NCBI RefSeq assembly: GCF_001078055.1
Contig: NZ_CP010777.1
Coordinates: 828,408-892,407, forward strand
Origin: Rufibacter radiotolerans
Lineage (GTDB): Bacteria; Bacteroidota; Bacteroidia; Cytophagales; Hymenobacteraceae
DNA: 64,000 nt
Direction: 5' to 3'
The position numbers and the translations under genes are program-made. The notes under the pieces are model-generated. The model ran no database searches. It worked only from the letters and a program-made list of their open reading frames with translations, and was not told the origin of the DNA. The number at the start of each line of letters is the position of its first letter. Within the stretch, counting starts at the first letter, position 1. Shown here piece after piece: positions 17,692 through 27,433 of the stretch.

Positions 17692-18612
17692 ATGCAGCTA
17701 AAACGGTACCCCCTTTTTATAATCACCTATCTGGTCATGACGTTCAATGGGCAGGGGCAGTCTTCACCCAAGGAATTGCTGCGGCAGAAAACGGAGCAGG
17801 AGTTACGGGGCATTTTGGAGAAATCTTCGGCCCTTACCGGGCTGGTCGCCATAGACCTTACCTCCGGCGAGGCCTTTCGGTTTAACCAGGATCTGGTGTT
17901 TCCGCAGGCCAGCGCCATTAAGGTGCCTATTCTGCTGGAAGTCTACAAGCAGGCCCAGGCCGGGAAATTCGCCCTGACGGATGTGCGCCGCATTGCCCCG
18001 GGCCAGGTGGTGGGCGGGACCGGAATCATCAAGGACCTTGAAGACAGTACCAGCTTTAGTATCCGTAACCTGGCGGTGCTCATGATCGCCTTGAGCGACA
18101 ACACGGCCACCAACGCGCTGCTAGACCTGGTAGGCCTATCCAACATCAATGCCTCATTGCAGGCCATGGGCTTAAAGCAGACGCGGGTGCAACGCAAGAT
18201 GATTCAGGCGGCGGCTTCGGGCCGAGGGGAAGAGAATATTTCCACGCCTGCAGAGGCGGCGAAAATTCTGCAAATGCTGTACAAAGGCGAATTTCTGAAC
18301 AAGGCCACCTCAGAGGAGATCATCTCCATTCTCAAGAAAACCAACCGCGAAACCAGTCGCCTGGCGCCGGGTCTCCCGGACCATGTGCCCCTTGCCTTTA
18401 AACCCGGTATCTTGAACGGCGTCTCCACGGAGTGGGCGCTGGTGCTGCTGCCCGAACGGCCTTACGCGGTGGCCATCATGGAAAACTTTAAGCCCATGGG
18501 CCAGGACGGAATGGTGCTGGAAGACGTGTCAAAGGTGCTGTACCAGTATTTCTGGCGCTTGGGCAATGCCACTCGCTACGGCACCTACGTTGACCCCAAA
18601 CTGATAAAGTAG
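17692..18612 (+). CDS. Class A beta-lactamase-like serine hydrolase
   Basis: A 306-residue secreted protein with a signal peptide ending near VMTFNGQG. It has the serine-hydrolase motifs S74-A-I-K77, S135-D-N137 and K237-P-G239 (in place of KTG). At the place where class A enzymes carry the deacylating glutamate (ExxLN, upstream of the STP segment at 184-186) I see QRKMIQAAASG, so that residue seems missing. It may be a PBP-like or peptidase relative and not a true antibiotic hydrolase. An amidase gene follows 8 nt after the stop. Confidence 0.75.
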   Translation: MQLKRYPLFIITYLVMTFNGQGQSSPKELLRQKTEQELRGILEKSSALTGLVAIDLTSGEAFRFNQDLVFPQASAIKVPILLEVYKQAQAGKFALTDVRRIAPGQVVGGTGIIKDLEDSTSFSIRNLAVLMIALSDNTATNALLDLVGLSNINASLQAMGLKQTRVQRKMIQAAASGRGEENISTPAEAAKILQMLYKGEFLNKATSEEIISILKKTNRETSRLAPGLPDHVPLAFKPGILNGVSTEWALVLLPERPYAVAIMENFKPMGQDGMVLEDVSKVLYQYFWRLGNATRYGTYVDPKLIK

Positions 18613-18620
18613 CTTCTTAT

Positions 18621-19613
18621 ATGAAATACCTTCTCCTATTACTTCTTGGCCTGCTGGCCATCACTACCGGCGCGAATGCCCAGCAGAGGAAAAGCCCGTT
18701 GGCCGGGAAAGTGATCTGCCTGGATGCCGGCCACGGCGGCACTGCCCTCACCGACAGTTACCGGGTGGGGCCCACGGGGGAGCGGGAAGAGTGGGTGAAC
18801 CTGCGGGTAGCCTTGCTGCTGCAGAAACTACTGCAGGAGAAAGGGGCCACCGTGCTCATGACCCGTACCACCGATGACAACGTGCCTTTTGATGACCGCA
18901 TAAAGCTGGCCCTGGAGAACAAGGCCCAGGTTTTCCTGTCCATCCACCATAACGCCACCGCCGATTCTTCGGTGAACTTTCCCATTATCTATTACCACGG
19001 CTACGCCTCAGAGAACACCGCCAGTGTGGCCCTAGCCAAGCATATTGCCAAAGCCCTGCGCAAGCAGCATTACCAGGCCAAAGTGCCGGTCTCCATTGTC
19101 TCAGACCATGCTATTTTCCCTACCGCCGGGGCCAAGGTGCTTAGGGGAACATACGGCATACCGGCGGTAATTGCGGAGGCCTCTTTCTTTACCCATGCCC
19201 CGGAGGAAGAGCGTTTGAAGAAACCAGACTACAACGGGCAGGAAGCGAAGGCGTACGTGGCGGCGTTGGAAGATTTCTTCAGGAAACCCGCCCCGGTAAT
19301 TCTACCAAAGAACTCGCTGTTCACGGTTCCGCCTTTCCCGGTGTTCCAGGAGGCGGAGCGTATGGGCAAGATCGCGAAAGGCTGGCACAAGGATTACACG
19401 CAGGCCTTGCAGCTCATGAAGCACAAAAAGGACACCATGGCACTGCGGCAGGCCTATGACCTGTTCACGCGCTCGGTTAAATCCTTCCCAGATTCTTACG
19501 TGGCAGGAGACTGCCACCGGCGCCGGGCCAAGTTGCTGCAAGCGCTGGGCAAAAAGCCGGAAGCGAAATTGGAGGCCATCAGGGCGAAGGAGTTCTATGT
19601 GCGCAAGAAATAG
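18621..19613 (+). CDS. N-acetylmuramoyl-L-alanine amidase (Amidase_3)
   Basis: A 330-residue secreted amidase. Signal peptide about 1-20, then VICLDAGHGG with zinc ligand H38. A glutamate in GEREEWVNLRV is the likely second ligand, H109/H110 lie in LSIHHNA, and the catalytic glutamate is in PAVIAEASFF near 197. It cuts the amide bond between muramic acid and the stem peptide. The C-terminal ~100 residues are helical (TPR-like, AYDLFTRSVKSFPDSYVAGD). It is co-directional with the beta-lactamase-like gene at 8 nt, suggesting a cell-wall pair. Confidence 0.88.
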   Translation: MKYLLLLLLGLLAITTGANAQQRKSPLAGKVICLDAGHGGTALTDSYRVGPTGEREEWVNLRVALLLQKLLQEKGATVLMTRTTDDNVPFDDRIKLALENKAQVFLSIHHNATADSSVNFPIIYYHGYASENTASVALAKHIAKALRKQHYQAKVPVSIVSDHAIFPTAGAKVLRGTYGIPAVIAEASFFTHAPEEERLKKPDYNGQEAKAYVAALEDFFRKPAPVILPKNSLFTVPPFPVFQEAERMGKIAKGWHKDYTQALQLMKHKKDTMALRQAYDLFTRSVKSFPDSYVAGDCHRRRAKLLQALGKKPEAKLEAIRAKEFYVRKK

Positions 19614-19649
19614 CCGAAGAAAGAGTTGCGCTTCCGTTTTCAACGATTG

Positions 19650-21212
19650 TTACCATTCCTTTTTCTTTGCGATGACCCGCTCCCGCAATTGCTGGGCTAG
19701 CACGGGAGACACGCCCCGCAGCAGGTAAACGGCCGTGCCTTTCTCGCGCGCGAAATCAGAGGTTACCTCACCCACTTTAGAGACGGAATTCACCAGCGGT
19801 TTCTCCTCTTCCTGCAATACCTGCTCGCCCAGCGTCTTCACCAGGATAATATGCTGGACGGGTAATTCCAGCGGGTACCAGTGCAGGTAATCGGCGTTAA
19901 AGGAAACCGCTGCCGGGAGCTGTTGCCGGCCGTAAAAGTTAATGGCACCGGCCTGGCCGTAGTTGTCGCAGAGCACCAGGGTGTGCGGCTTTTCTGCAGC
20001 AGGAATCTGAGCAAAGGCCTTCTGGGTTAGGTGGGTCAATTCGCGCCAGCCCAGCATATCGGCAAAGTCCTGGGGCAGGGCGTGGTCTTTCCCGTCTTCC
20101 CATTTGAGCAGGTTGAGTTCCTTGAATTTGGCAGATTTCACCCGTATCTGGGCCGGGGAAAGCAGCGGGAACACCACATCTACCAAAGGGAGAAAAAGCG
20201 CCACGTTCAGGCCTATCCAGAACGGGCGGGTCCACCGTTTCCAGCCCTCCCGGAAAAGATGCTCCCAATACACACTTCCAAAGGCCAGCAACACCGGGTA
20301 TAAACCCAGGGCATAATAATTTTTGGCTTGCAAGTACGTGAACAGCGCCATAGTAGCCACATATGCTAGCCCCACAAACCGGAACGGCCGGAAAGGCGCA
20401 TAGACTACAAACGCCACCAGCGCCCCAATCACCAGGTAAATAGACCCAATGAAAAACAGCACCTGGTCCTGCCAGAAATCAAGCCGGTTTACGTGCAGCA
20501 ATTGCGTCTGCTGGAGTTCTGCCATGTGGTACACCACCGGCCACCCATGCGTGAATTGCCAGACAAGGTTGGGCAGGAAAAGCAACGTGGCAATAAGGAG
20601 GGCTCCATAAAAAGCGGGTCGTTTGAAAAGACTCCCGTGACCCGTGAGCAAAAGGGCCGGCAACAGCCCCACGAGCAAAAACACCAGGTTGTATTTGTTC
20701 AAGAGCCCAAGGCCCACTACCACCCCAAGCCACAACAAAATTTTTCCTTCCTGAAAGCGCACATACCGCACCAGTAGGTAGAATACCAGCGTCCAGCAAA
20801 GAATGTCAAATGAGTTAGGCTGAAACAGCATGTTCACCCGCAAGAGGGCAGACAAGAGCACGGCCATGCCCGCCAGCAGTTTGGCGTAGTAGCCCCCGCC
20901 AATGAGGTCTACCGTTTTCCAGACCGTGACCAGCGTGAGCGCCCCAAACAGCGCCGGGAAAAACCGCACCCAAAACACCGTGTTGCCCAGAGCCTTTATC
21001 ACCCACGCCACCCAAGCCGTGAACGGCGGCACGGAGAGGTAGCCAAATGCCATGTGGTTGGCTTGGTCCAGGTGCAGGTACTCGTCGCGCTGCAGGTCAT
21101 AGGAACTATCTACCAAAAAGTCCTGCAGCAAGAACTTCAATAGTACCAGCGTCAGCAAAGAAGCGGTTTCAAGGATAGGTGTTTTCCGGGTCACAGAATT
21201 GGCGTTTAGCAA
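19650..21212 (-). CDS. Glycosyltransferase family 39-like integral membrane protein (ArnT/PMT type)
   Basis: A 520-residue polytopic protein. The first periplasmic loop holds DEYLHLDQANHMAFGYLSVP, where acidic residues match the catalytic Asp/Glu of GT39/ArnT enzymes. About ten further helices and a soluble C-terminal domain follow. Such enzymes move sugars from polyprenyl phosphate donors to proteins or lipids outside the inner membrane. It faces away from pyc. The acceptor is unknown. Confidence 0.82.
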   Translation of the reverse strand: MLNANSVTRKTPILETASLLTLVLLKFLLQDFLVDSSYDLQRDEYLHLDQANHMAFGYLSVPPFTAWVAWVIKALGNTVFWVRFFPALFGALTLVTVWKTVDLIGGGYYAKLLAGMAVLLSALLRVNMLFQPNSFDILCWTLVFYLLVRYVRFQEGKILLWLGVVVGLGLLNKYNLVFLLVGLLPALLLTGHGSLFKRPAFYGALLIATLLFLPNLVWQFTHGWPVVYHMAELQQTQLLHVNRLDFWQDQVLFFIGSIYLVIGALVAFVVYAPFRPFRFVGLAYVATMALFTYLQAKNYYALGLYPVLLAFGSVYWEHLFREGWKRWTRPFWIGLNVALFLPLVDVVFPLLSPAQIRVKSAKFKELNLLKWEDGKDHALPQDFADMLGWRELTHLTQKAFAQIPAAEKPHTLVLCDNYGQAGAINFYGRQQLPAAVSFNADYLHWYPLELPVQHIILVKTLGEQVLQEEEKPLVNSVSKVGEVTSDFAREKGTAVYLLRGVSPVLAQQLRERVIAKKKEW

Positions 21213-21718
21213 GCAGATAAGGTGAAGTTGACAGGCTTAAAGGGCCGGAAATTCTCTTGATTCCCGGTTCAAGTTTAAAGATAGAGAAGTATCTATATAA
21301 GTCTATGGGGTGGCCCACCAGAAAGACCGCTTTGGCGAAGGCATCTGGTAAGCAACTATGGGTAGGATGTAGGCGTGGTGGCCTGAAGAACCAAGTGAAA
21401 ATAAACAGGACCGGTGGGGTAGGGGTACCATCTGGGTTCGTTCCGTTTCAGGCCTGTTTTTCAGAAAACAGGCCTGAAACGGAAGCGCCCTTCACTCTGG
21501 TTTTTCAGCCTTGACAATACCAGCGTAGACAAAACTTGGATAACAGCCCGGGAAATCGATTTCCGAAAATGAAGCCGTAAAGTTTTGAGAATGAGGCGTG
21601 GACATTGATTTTTTATTTTCGTAACTAACAGATGTTAGCCAAGCTGTAGGGAAAGAAACAAGAAGAAAAAGAAGGGATAGTCTGGCTGTTTTTGCTCCTC
21701 CCATCCTAATCCTTTTTT
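21213..21718. other. Intergenic, 506 bp, between divergent genes
   Basis: It holds the perfect family-1 palindrome at 21444-21481 and presumably both promoters. I could not place them with confidence. Confidence 0.5.
21444..21481. repeat. Family-1 palindrome, copy 7
   Basis: CGTTTCAGGCCTGTTTTTC and AGAAAACAGGCCTGAAACG form a near-perfect hairpin. The C for T change in the left arm is matched by G in the right arm. Confidence 0.92.
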
Positions 21719-24700
21719 ATGAACATCCAGAAACTCCTGGTCGCTAACCGGGGCGAAATCGCTATTAGGGTATTACGGGCCTGCAATGAGTTGGGCATTA
21801 AAACCGTGGCCATCTATACCTATGAAGACCGCTACTCTTTGCACCGCTACAAGGCAGATGAGGCGTACCAGGTAGGCAAAGACAACCAACCCCTCCAGCC
21901 GTACCTTAACATAGAGGAAATCATCCAGATTGCCAGGGAGAACGAGGTGGACGCCATTCACCCGGGCTACGGGTTCCTCTCAGAGAACAAAGACTTTTCC
22001 CAGGCCTGCCTGGACAACGGTATCCTGTTCATCGGGCCCAAGCCCGAGGCCATGGCCGCACTGGGTGATAAAATAGCCGCCAAGAAAGTGGCCCAGGCCA
22101 ACGGCGTGCCGCTCATCCAAAGCAACCAGCAGGAACTCACTGATGTCAGCGTGGCCCTGGAAGAGGCGCACCGCATTGGCTACCCCATCATGCTTAAAGC
22201 CGCCGCCGGGGGCGGAGGCCGAGGCATGCGCGTGCTCCGCGACGACGAGCAACTGGAGAAAGGCTTTTTTGAGGCCAGGAACGAAGCAGCCAAAGCCTTC
22301 GGGGATGATACGCTGTTCCTGGAGAAGTTCGTGGAGCGGCCCAAGCACATAGAGGTGCAGGTGGTGGCCGATAACCATGGCCACATCACCCACCTGTTTG
22401 AGCGTGACTGCTCGGTGCAGCGAAGGTTCCAGAAGGTGGTGGAAGTGGCCCCGGCCCTGGGCTTGTCTGAGCGCGTGAAAGAGGAGCTGTATGACTACGC
22501 ACTGCGCATTTGTAGGGCCGTGAACTACAATAACGTGGGCACCGTGGAGTTTCTGGTGAACCCGGTCACGGAGGAAATCTACTTCATTGAGGTGAACCCG
22601 CGCATACAGGTGGAACACACGGTCACCGAGATGGTGACGGGCGTGGACCTGATCAAAACCCAGGTTTACATTGCGGCGGGCTATGACCTCTCGGCACCGG
22701 AGATTAACCTGGGGCCAGACCGTAAGATTGTTCCCTCGGGCTTTGCCATCCAGTGCCGCATTACCACGGAGGACCCCGAGAACGATTTCAAGCCCGACTA
22801 TGGCACCATCATTGCCTACCGCAGCGCCGGGGGCTTTGGCATACGCCTGGACCAGGGCAGCGTGTACCAGGGTGCCAAGGTAAGTCCGTTCTTTGATTCG
22901 CTGCTTGTGAAGGTGCTGGCCCATGACAATACGCTGGCGGGCGCGGCCGTGAAAATGCAACGGACCCTGGACGAGTTCAGATTGCGCGGCGTACGCCACA
23001 ACATGCCGTTCCTGCACAACATCGTGAGCCACCCCGAATTCATCAAGGGCAACGCCACCGTAGATTTTGTGAAGGACCACCCCGAGCTGTTCTTCTTCCA
23101 GAAACGGAAAGACCGGGCCACGCGCTTCCTCAACTTCATTGCCGAGATCATTGTCAACGGCAACCCTGATATCAAGGTCAAGAAACCGTACCGTCTGCAG
23201 GACAAACCCCGTATTCCGGCTTTCCCCAAGCACGCAGCATACCCCAAAGGTACCAAAGACCTGCTCACGGAGCTGGGGCCCGAAGGCTTCTCCCAATGGC
23301 TGCGCCAGGAAAAGCAGATCCATTACACCGACACCACCTTCCGGGACGCCCACCAAAGCCTGCTGGCCACCCGCGTGCGCACCTTCGACCTGGTAAAAGT
23401 GGCCGAGGGCTATGCCAAGATGCACCCGCAGACCTTCAGCATGGAAGTGTGGGGCGGCGCCACCTTTGACGTGTGCCTGCGCTTTCTGCACGAAGACCCC
23501 TGGGACCGCCTGGCGCAACTCCGGCAGGCCATGCCCAACATTCTACTACAGATGCTCATCAGAGGCGCCAATGGCGTGGGCTACAAGGCCTATCCAGACA
23601 ACTTGATTGAGGCCTTCGTGGAGAAGTCCTGGGAGACTGGGGTAGATATCTTCCGGATCTTTGACTCGCTCAACTGGATGAAGGGCATGGATTCCTGTCT
23701 CAACTTTGTGCGCAAAAGAACGGGCGGCCTCGCCGAAGGCTCTATCTGCTACACCGGTGATATCCTGGACCCCTCCAAAACCAAATACACCCTGGACTAT
23801 TACCTGCGTTTGGGCAAGCAATTGGAAGACGCGGGTGCCCACATCATCGCTATTAAAGACATGGCCGGGCTGCTCAAACCGTACGCCGCGCAGGTGCTGG
23901 TAGAGGCGCTGCGCGATACCGTGAAACTGCCCATCCATCTGCACACCCATGACACGGCCGGCATTCAGGCTGCTACCTACCTCAAAGCTGTAGAGGCCGG
24001 GGTAGACGTGATTGATGTGTGTTTGGGGTCTATGTCGGGGCTCACATCGCAGCCTAATTTCAACTCCGTGGTGGAGATGCTGCGGTTCCAGGAGCGGCAC
24101 CGGGAGTTTGATTTGAAAAGCCTGAACGAGTTCTCCAACTACTGGGAAACCGTGCGCGAGTACTATTATCCGTTTGAGAGCGGCCTTAAGGCCAGCACTG
24201 CCGAGGTGTATCAGCACGAGATTCCGGGCGGGCAATACTCCAACCTTCGGCCGCAGGCCCAGGCTTTGGGCTTGGGAGATAAATGGGAGCAGATCAAGCA
24301 GACCTTTGCCGAGGTAAACCAACTCTTCGGTGATGTGATCAAGGTGACGCCCAGCTCCAAGGTGGTGGGCGACATGGCGCTGTACCTGGTGTCCAACAAC
24401 CTGACCACGGTAGACGTGCTGGAGCGCGGCGAGCAGATCTCGTTCCCTGAGAGTGTGCAGAGTTTCTTCCGGGGAGACATAGGGCAGCCCGAAGGCGGTT
24501 TCCCGAAGAAGCTGCAGAAGCTGGTGCTCAAAGAAGAACAGCCTTACACTGACCGGCCTAACGAGCACCTGCCACCCGTGGATCTGGAAGGTGGTTTTGC
24601 CCGGTTTCAGGAAAAACAGGGCGAAAACAGAACCTTCACCGATTTCCTTTCTTACCAGCTGTACCCCAAGGTGTGGGAAGAATACCGCCAGCACCAAATT

Positions 24701-25162
24701 CATTTTGGCGATGTGTCCAAAATCCCGACCCGTATCTTCTTCTTTGGCATGCGGCCCGGCGAGGAGTACATCATTGACATGGCTAAGGGCAAGTCCATTA
24801 TTGTGCAGTACATGTCCATGACCGAGCCAGATGAGGACGGCCTGCGCACCGTTTTCTTCAAACTCAACGGCCAGACCCGCAACATTGAGGTGCGCGACAA
24901 GACCGTAAAAGTGGAGAAAGTCTCTAACCGCAAAGCAGAGGCCGGCAACGCCAAGCAACTGGGCGCCCCGCTGCAGGGCATGCTCTCCAAGGTACTGGTT
25001 CAGAAAGACCAGGCCGTCAAGAAAAACACGCCGCTTTTCATCATTGAAGCCATGAAAATGGAGACGACCGTCACCGCCCCAGAAGACATGGTCATAGCCG
25101 ATGTGCACCTGCCCGACGGTACCCTGGTGCACGCCGATGACCTGGTGCTGAGTTTGAATTAA
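21719..25162 (+). CDS. pyc: Pyruvate carboxylase
   Basis: A 1147-residue single-chain enzyme that makes oxaloacetate from pyruvate, bicarbonate and ATP. The biotin carboxylase domain (about 1-460) has AAAGGGGRGMR and FIEVNPRIQVEHT. The carboxyltransferase domain (about 530-980) has TTFRDAHQSLLATRVRT and PIHLHTHDTAG. The biotin carrier domain ends the protein with EAMKMET and biotinylated K1113. The length is normal for the alpha4 form. No accessory genes lie beside it. Role: anaplerosis of the TCA cycle. Confidence 0.97.
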   Translation: MNIQKLLVANRGEIAIRVLRACNELGIKTVAIYTYEDRYSLHRYKADEAYQVGKDNQPLQPYLNIEEIIQIARENEVDAIHPGYGFLSENKDFSQACLDNGILFIGPKPEAMAALGDKIAAKKVAQANGVPLIQSNQQELTDVSVALEEAHRIGYPIMLKAAAGGGGRGMRVLRDDEQLEKGFFEARNEAAKAFGDDTLFLEKFVERPKHIEVQVVADNHGHITHLFERDCSVQRRFQKVVEVAPALGLSERVKEELYDYALRICRAVNYNNVGTVEFLVNPVTEEIYFIEVNPRIQVEHTVTEMVTGVDLIKTQVYIAAGYDLSAPEINLGPDRKIVPSGFAIQCRITTEDPENDFKPDYGTIIAYRSAGGFGIRLDQGSVYQGAKVSPFFDSLLVKVLAHDNTLAGAAVKMQRTLDEFRLRGVRHNMPFLHNIVSHPEFIKGNATVDFVKDHPELFFFQKRKDRATRFLNFIAEIIVNGNPDIKVKKPYRLQDKPRIPAFPKHAAYPKGTKDLLTELGPEGFSQWLRQEKQIHYTDTTFRDAHQSLLATRVRTFDLVKVAEGYAKMHPQTFSMEVWGGATFDVCLRFLHEDPWDRLAQLRQAMPNILLQMLIRGANGVGYKAYPDNLIEAFVEKSWETGVDIFRIFDSLNWMKGMDSCLNFVRKRTGGLAEGSICYTGDILDPSKTKYTLDYYLRLGKQLEDAGAHIIAIKDMAGLLKPYAAQVLVEALRDTVKLPIHLHTHDTAGIQAATYLKAVEAGVDVIDVCLGSMSGLTSQPNFNSVVEMLRFQERHREFDLKSLNEFSNYWETVREYYYPFESGLKASTAEVYQHEIPGGQYSNLRPQAQALGLGDKWEQIKQTFAEVNQLFGDVIKVTPSSKVVGDMALYLVSNNLTTVDVLERGEQISFPESVQSFFRGDIGQPEGGFPKKLQKLVLKEEQPYTDRPNEHLPPVDLEGGFARFQEKQGENRTFTDFLSYQLYPKVWEEYRQHQIHFGDVSKIPTRIFFFGMRPGEEYIIDMAKGKSIIVQYMSMTEPDEDGLRTVFFKLNGQTRNIEVRDKTVKVEKVSNRKAEAGNAKQLGAPLQGMLSKVLVQKDQAVKKNTPLFIIEAMKMETTVTAPEDMVIADVHLPDGTLVHADDLVLSLN

Positions 25163-25178
25163 AACTGCTTCAATAAAA

Positions 25179-25214
25179 AAAAGCCCTTTCCGTCAAAAGG
25201 CAGAAAGGGCTTTT
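25179..25214. terminator. Bidirectional terminator after pyc
   Basis: Arms AAAAGCCCTTTC and GAAAGGGCTTTT with a 12-nt loop, between convergent genes. Confidence 0.9.
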
Positions 25215-25234
25215 ACTTGTATAGTGGCTGATTC

Positions 25235-26554
25235 TTACTGCAGCCAATCTGGTTTAGTGGTGGTGATGTTGGCTTTGAGCTGGTTCAGTAAACTGTAAAG
25301 GCCAAAGTAGGTCCTATTCACAAATAAGCCGTGCCGGGAGCCGCGGGCCTGGCGGGAGTTCCGGAACATCTTGTCGCGGGCCACCCGGTCGCCCAGGTCA
25401 TAGATCTGCTTGAAATAGGCATCATCCCCAAAGTCAAAGGTTTGGCTATGGAAGGGTTTACCCAGCAAGGCGATCATTTCCCTGAAAACCGTTTTGAAGT
25501 ACGTTTGCTCCACCGGGGTGTCCTGGGAGCTGATAAATTCAAGGTCAAAAAAGATCTGGTTCAGTTCTTCTTCCTGCAGCAGGCTTTCCTTTTTGATGAG
25601 CGAGAAATAGCCCTGGTAAAAATCCTGGGGGATCACCTTCACGCAGCCAAAGTCAATAATGGCAAGCGTGGGGCCTTCCTGGATGATGAAATTACCGGGG
25701 TGCGGGTCGGCGTGCACCTGTTTTAGGTGGTGCACCTGGTAGTGGTAGAAATCCCAGAGGGCTTGGCCCATCTTGTTACGGTCTGCCTGACTGGGGTTGG
25801 TTTTCAGCCAATCTGTAATGTGCGCGCCTTCCAGCCAGTCCATGGTAATAATGCGGGCGCTGCTGAGTTGCGGGTAATAGGTAGGGAAGTTCAGGTGAGG
25901 CAGGTGGCGGCAGGCCTGGGAGATTTCCTGCGACCGCTGCACCTCTAACAGGTAATCGGTCTCTTCCAGCAGTTTTTGCTCCACCTCATCCATGTAATGG
26001 TCCATCTCCTTTTCGTTCAGGTTGAGTAAGCGGTAGGCAATGGGCCGCACCATTCTCAGGTCTGAACTCACACTGTCGGCTACGCCGGGGTACTGCACCT
26101 TTACGGCGTAGGTTTTTCCGTCTTTGGTGGCCTTGTGCACCTGCCCAATAGAGGCGGCATTGACCGCCGAGTGGGTGAAGGTGTCAAATAGGGTGTCTGG
26201 GGCGGCCCCGAAAGACTTCTGGAAGGTTCTCACCACCAACGGGTAAGACAGTGGCGGCGCGCTGTACTGGGCCATCATGAACTTTTGCTGGTAGGCGTTG
26301 GGCAGCAGGTTTTTGTCCATGGACATCATCTGCGCCATTTTCAGGGCACTGCCTTTCAACTGGCCCAGCGAGGCGTAAATGTCCTCGGCGTTGCTGGTGT
26401 GTAGCTCCTCTTTGCTGAGCGAGGGGTTCACCATTTTCTTGGCGTAGTGCTTTATGTAATTGCCGCCCACCTTGGCGCCGGTACTTATGAATTTGGAGGC
26501 ACGCTGTACTTTGGAGGTGGGAATATGATCCTGCTCCTGCGGGGTATCTTTCAT
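25235..26554 (-). CDS. ABC1/AarF/UbiB family atypical kinase
   Basis: A 439-residue protein. The ABC1-specific KxGQ-like segment is LKMAQMMSMD near 70-78 (KMAQ). It then shows AASIGQVHKA, the nucleotide lysine in YAVKVQYPG, HADPHPGNFII and IIDFGCVK, matching the protein-kinase-like core. UbiB relatives support lipid or quinone metabolism through ATPase activity. Its start lies 6 nt after the stop of the TetR-like gene, so the two form an operon. The exact role is unknown. Confidence 0.85.
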   Translation of the reverse strand: MKDTPQEQDHIPTSKVQRASKFISTGAKVGGNYIKHYAKKMVNPSLSKEELHTSNAEDIYASLGQLKGSALKMAQMMSMDKNLLPNAYQQKFMMAQYSAPPLSYPLVVRTFQKSFGAAPDTLFDTFTHSAVNAASIGQVHKATKDGKTYAVKVQYPGVADSVSSDLRMVRPIAYRLLNLNEKEMDHYMDEVEQKLLEETDYLLEVQRSQEISQACRHLPHLNFPTYYPQLSSARIITMDWLEGAHITDWLKTNPSQADRNKMGQALWDFYHYQVHHLKQVHADPHPGNFIIQEGPTLAIIDFGCVKVIPQDFYQGYFSLIKKESLLQEEELNQIFFDLEFISSQDTPVEQTYFKTVFREMIALLGKPFHSQTFDFGDDAYFKQIYDLGDRVARDKMFRNSRQARGSRHGLFVNRTYFGLYSLLNQLKANITTTKPDWLQ

Positions 26555-26560
26555 GGGTTC

Positions 26561-27226
26561 TTATCTGGACTGGTAAAGGAATTTGGCGAAATCAAGGAGG
26601 GAGTCTATCGCGTTTCGGCCAATGAGGTCAAACGCCAGCGCCACCGACTTTTCAATGGCCGCATCTGTTTTCTCAAAGCCCGGCGAGGTGTCCCGAAGCC
26701 AGAACTGGAAAATGAACATGGTCTCGGCCCACATTCCTTCCTCATAGCCGTCTGAAAAGAACTTCCTGTCCACAATTTCACCGGTGGCCTTGCCTTCGTG
26801 CACAATCTCTTTGGCAAAGGCCTTGAATTTTCTTTTGAAGCTCATTACCTCGCTGGGCAGCACTTTCGCGAAACCCGCCTGGTGCTCATATAGAGAGAGA
26901 AAATAGCTTCTGTTTTTCTTGAGTTCCTCTATCCAGGTAAAGTAGAAAGAGAGCAGCTTCTCCTGGGCCGCGTAGGAGGGGTACACTTCCTGGGCGTACA
27001 TCACGGCCAGGGTCTGGTCAAAGATCTGGTCCCACACCTCGCTTTTAATGCTTTTAAAGGAGTTGTAGTACTGAAAAAACTCTTCCTGCCGCAGGTTCAG
27101 GGTCTGGGCAAACTTGAAGACCGAAGCCGGCTCATGGCCAGTCTCCAGCACGTGCTGGATAAAGGCGTTTTTTATTCTGGCTTTCTCTTCTGGTTCTCTA
27201 TGTTGGATGGGTGCTGTGTTTTCCAT
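26561..27226 (-). CDS. TetR-like regulator paired with the ABC1 kinase
   Basis: A 221-residue protein. Its N-terminal ~65 residues (IKNAFIQHVLETGHEPASVF, then LNLRQEEFFQYYNSFKSIKS) match a TetR-type helix-turn-helix, followed by an all-helical domain rich in aromatics. The frame reaches 27262 with a TTG; the ATG at 27224-27226 (MENTAPIQHREP) is chosen. The stop is 6 nt from the kinase start. It may regulate the kinase gene or bind DNA elsewhere. Confidence 0.7.
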   Translation of the reverse strand: MENTAPIQHREPEEKARIKNAFIQHVLETGHEPASVFKFAQTLNLRQEEFFQYYNSFKSIKSEVWDQIFDQTLAVMYAQEVYPSYAAQEKLLSFYFTWIEELKKNRSYFLSLYEHQAGFAKVLPSEVMSFKRKFKAFAKEIVHEGKATGEIVDRKFFSDGYEEGMWAETMFIFQFWLRDTSPGFEKTDAAIEKSVALAFDLIGRNAIDSLLDFAKFLYQSR

Positions 27227-27380
27227 TGTCTTGCTGTTGTCTGCCAGGATAACAAGCAACACAGGGGAGAGGTTTAAATAATGAGAAGATAGTATTCAAT
27301 GGATTGGCTCCTGGAAGGCGCGTGCCGTAAAACCGTTGGAAGCAGCCATCCTTGCCTTGCTGGCAGGGTCTTAAGGAACT

Positions 27381-27424
27381 TCCTGTTTTGGGCCTGTTTT
27401 TCTAAAAACAGGCCCAAAACAGGA
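27381..27424. repeat. Family-1 palindrome, copy 8
   Basis: TCCTGTTTTGGGCCTGTTTT pairs with AAAACAGGCCCAAAACAGGA. It is 44 nt with nearly perfect arms, the longest good copy. Confidence 0.92.
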
Positions 27425-27433
27425 AGTTTGCTT

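Noticed and set aside
17692..18612. True antibiotic-resistance beta-lactamase
   Set aside because: The ExxLN motif is not visible and KTG is KPG, so resistance cannot be claimed from sequence.
24593..24630. Family-1-like palindrome inside pyc (GGTTTTGCCCGGTTTCAGG...GGGCGAAAAC)
   Set aside because: The pairing has a bulge, and the encoded residues (FARFQEKQGENRTFTDF) fit the normal pyruvate carboxylase sequence, so chance resemblance is more likely than an inserted repeat.
21980..25132. Two long minus-strand ORFs (512 and 528 codons) opposite pyc
   Set aside because: They are antisense shadows of the highly biased pyc coding sequence, rich in His, Leu and Val without domains.
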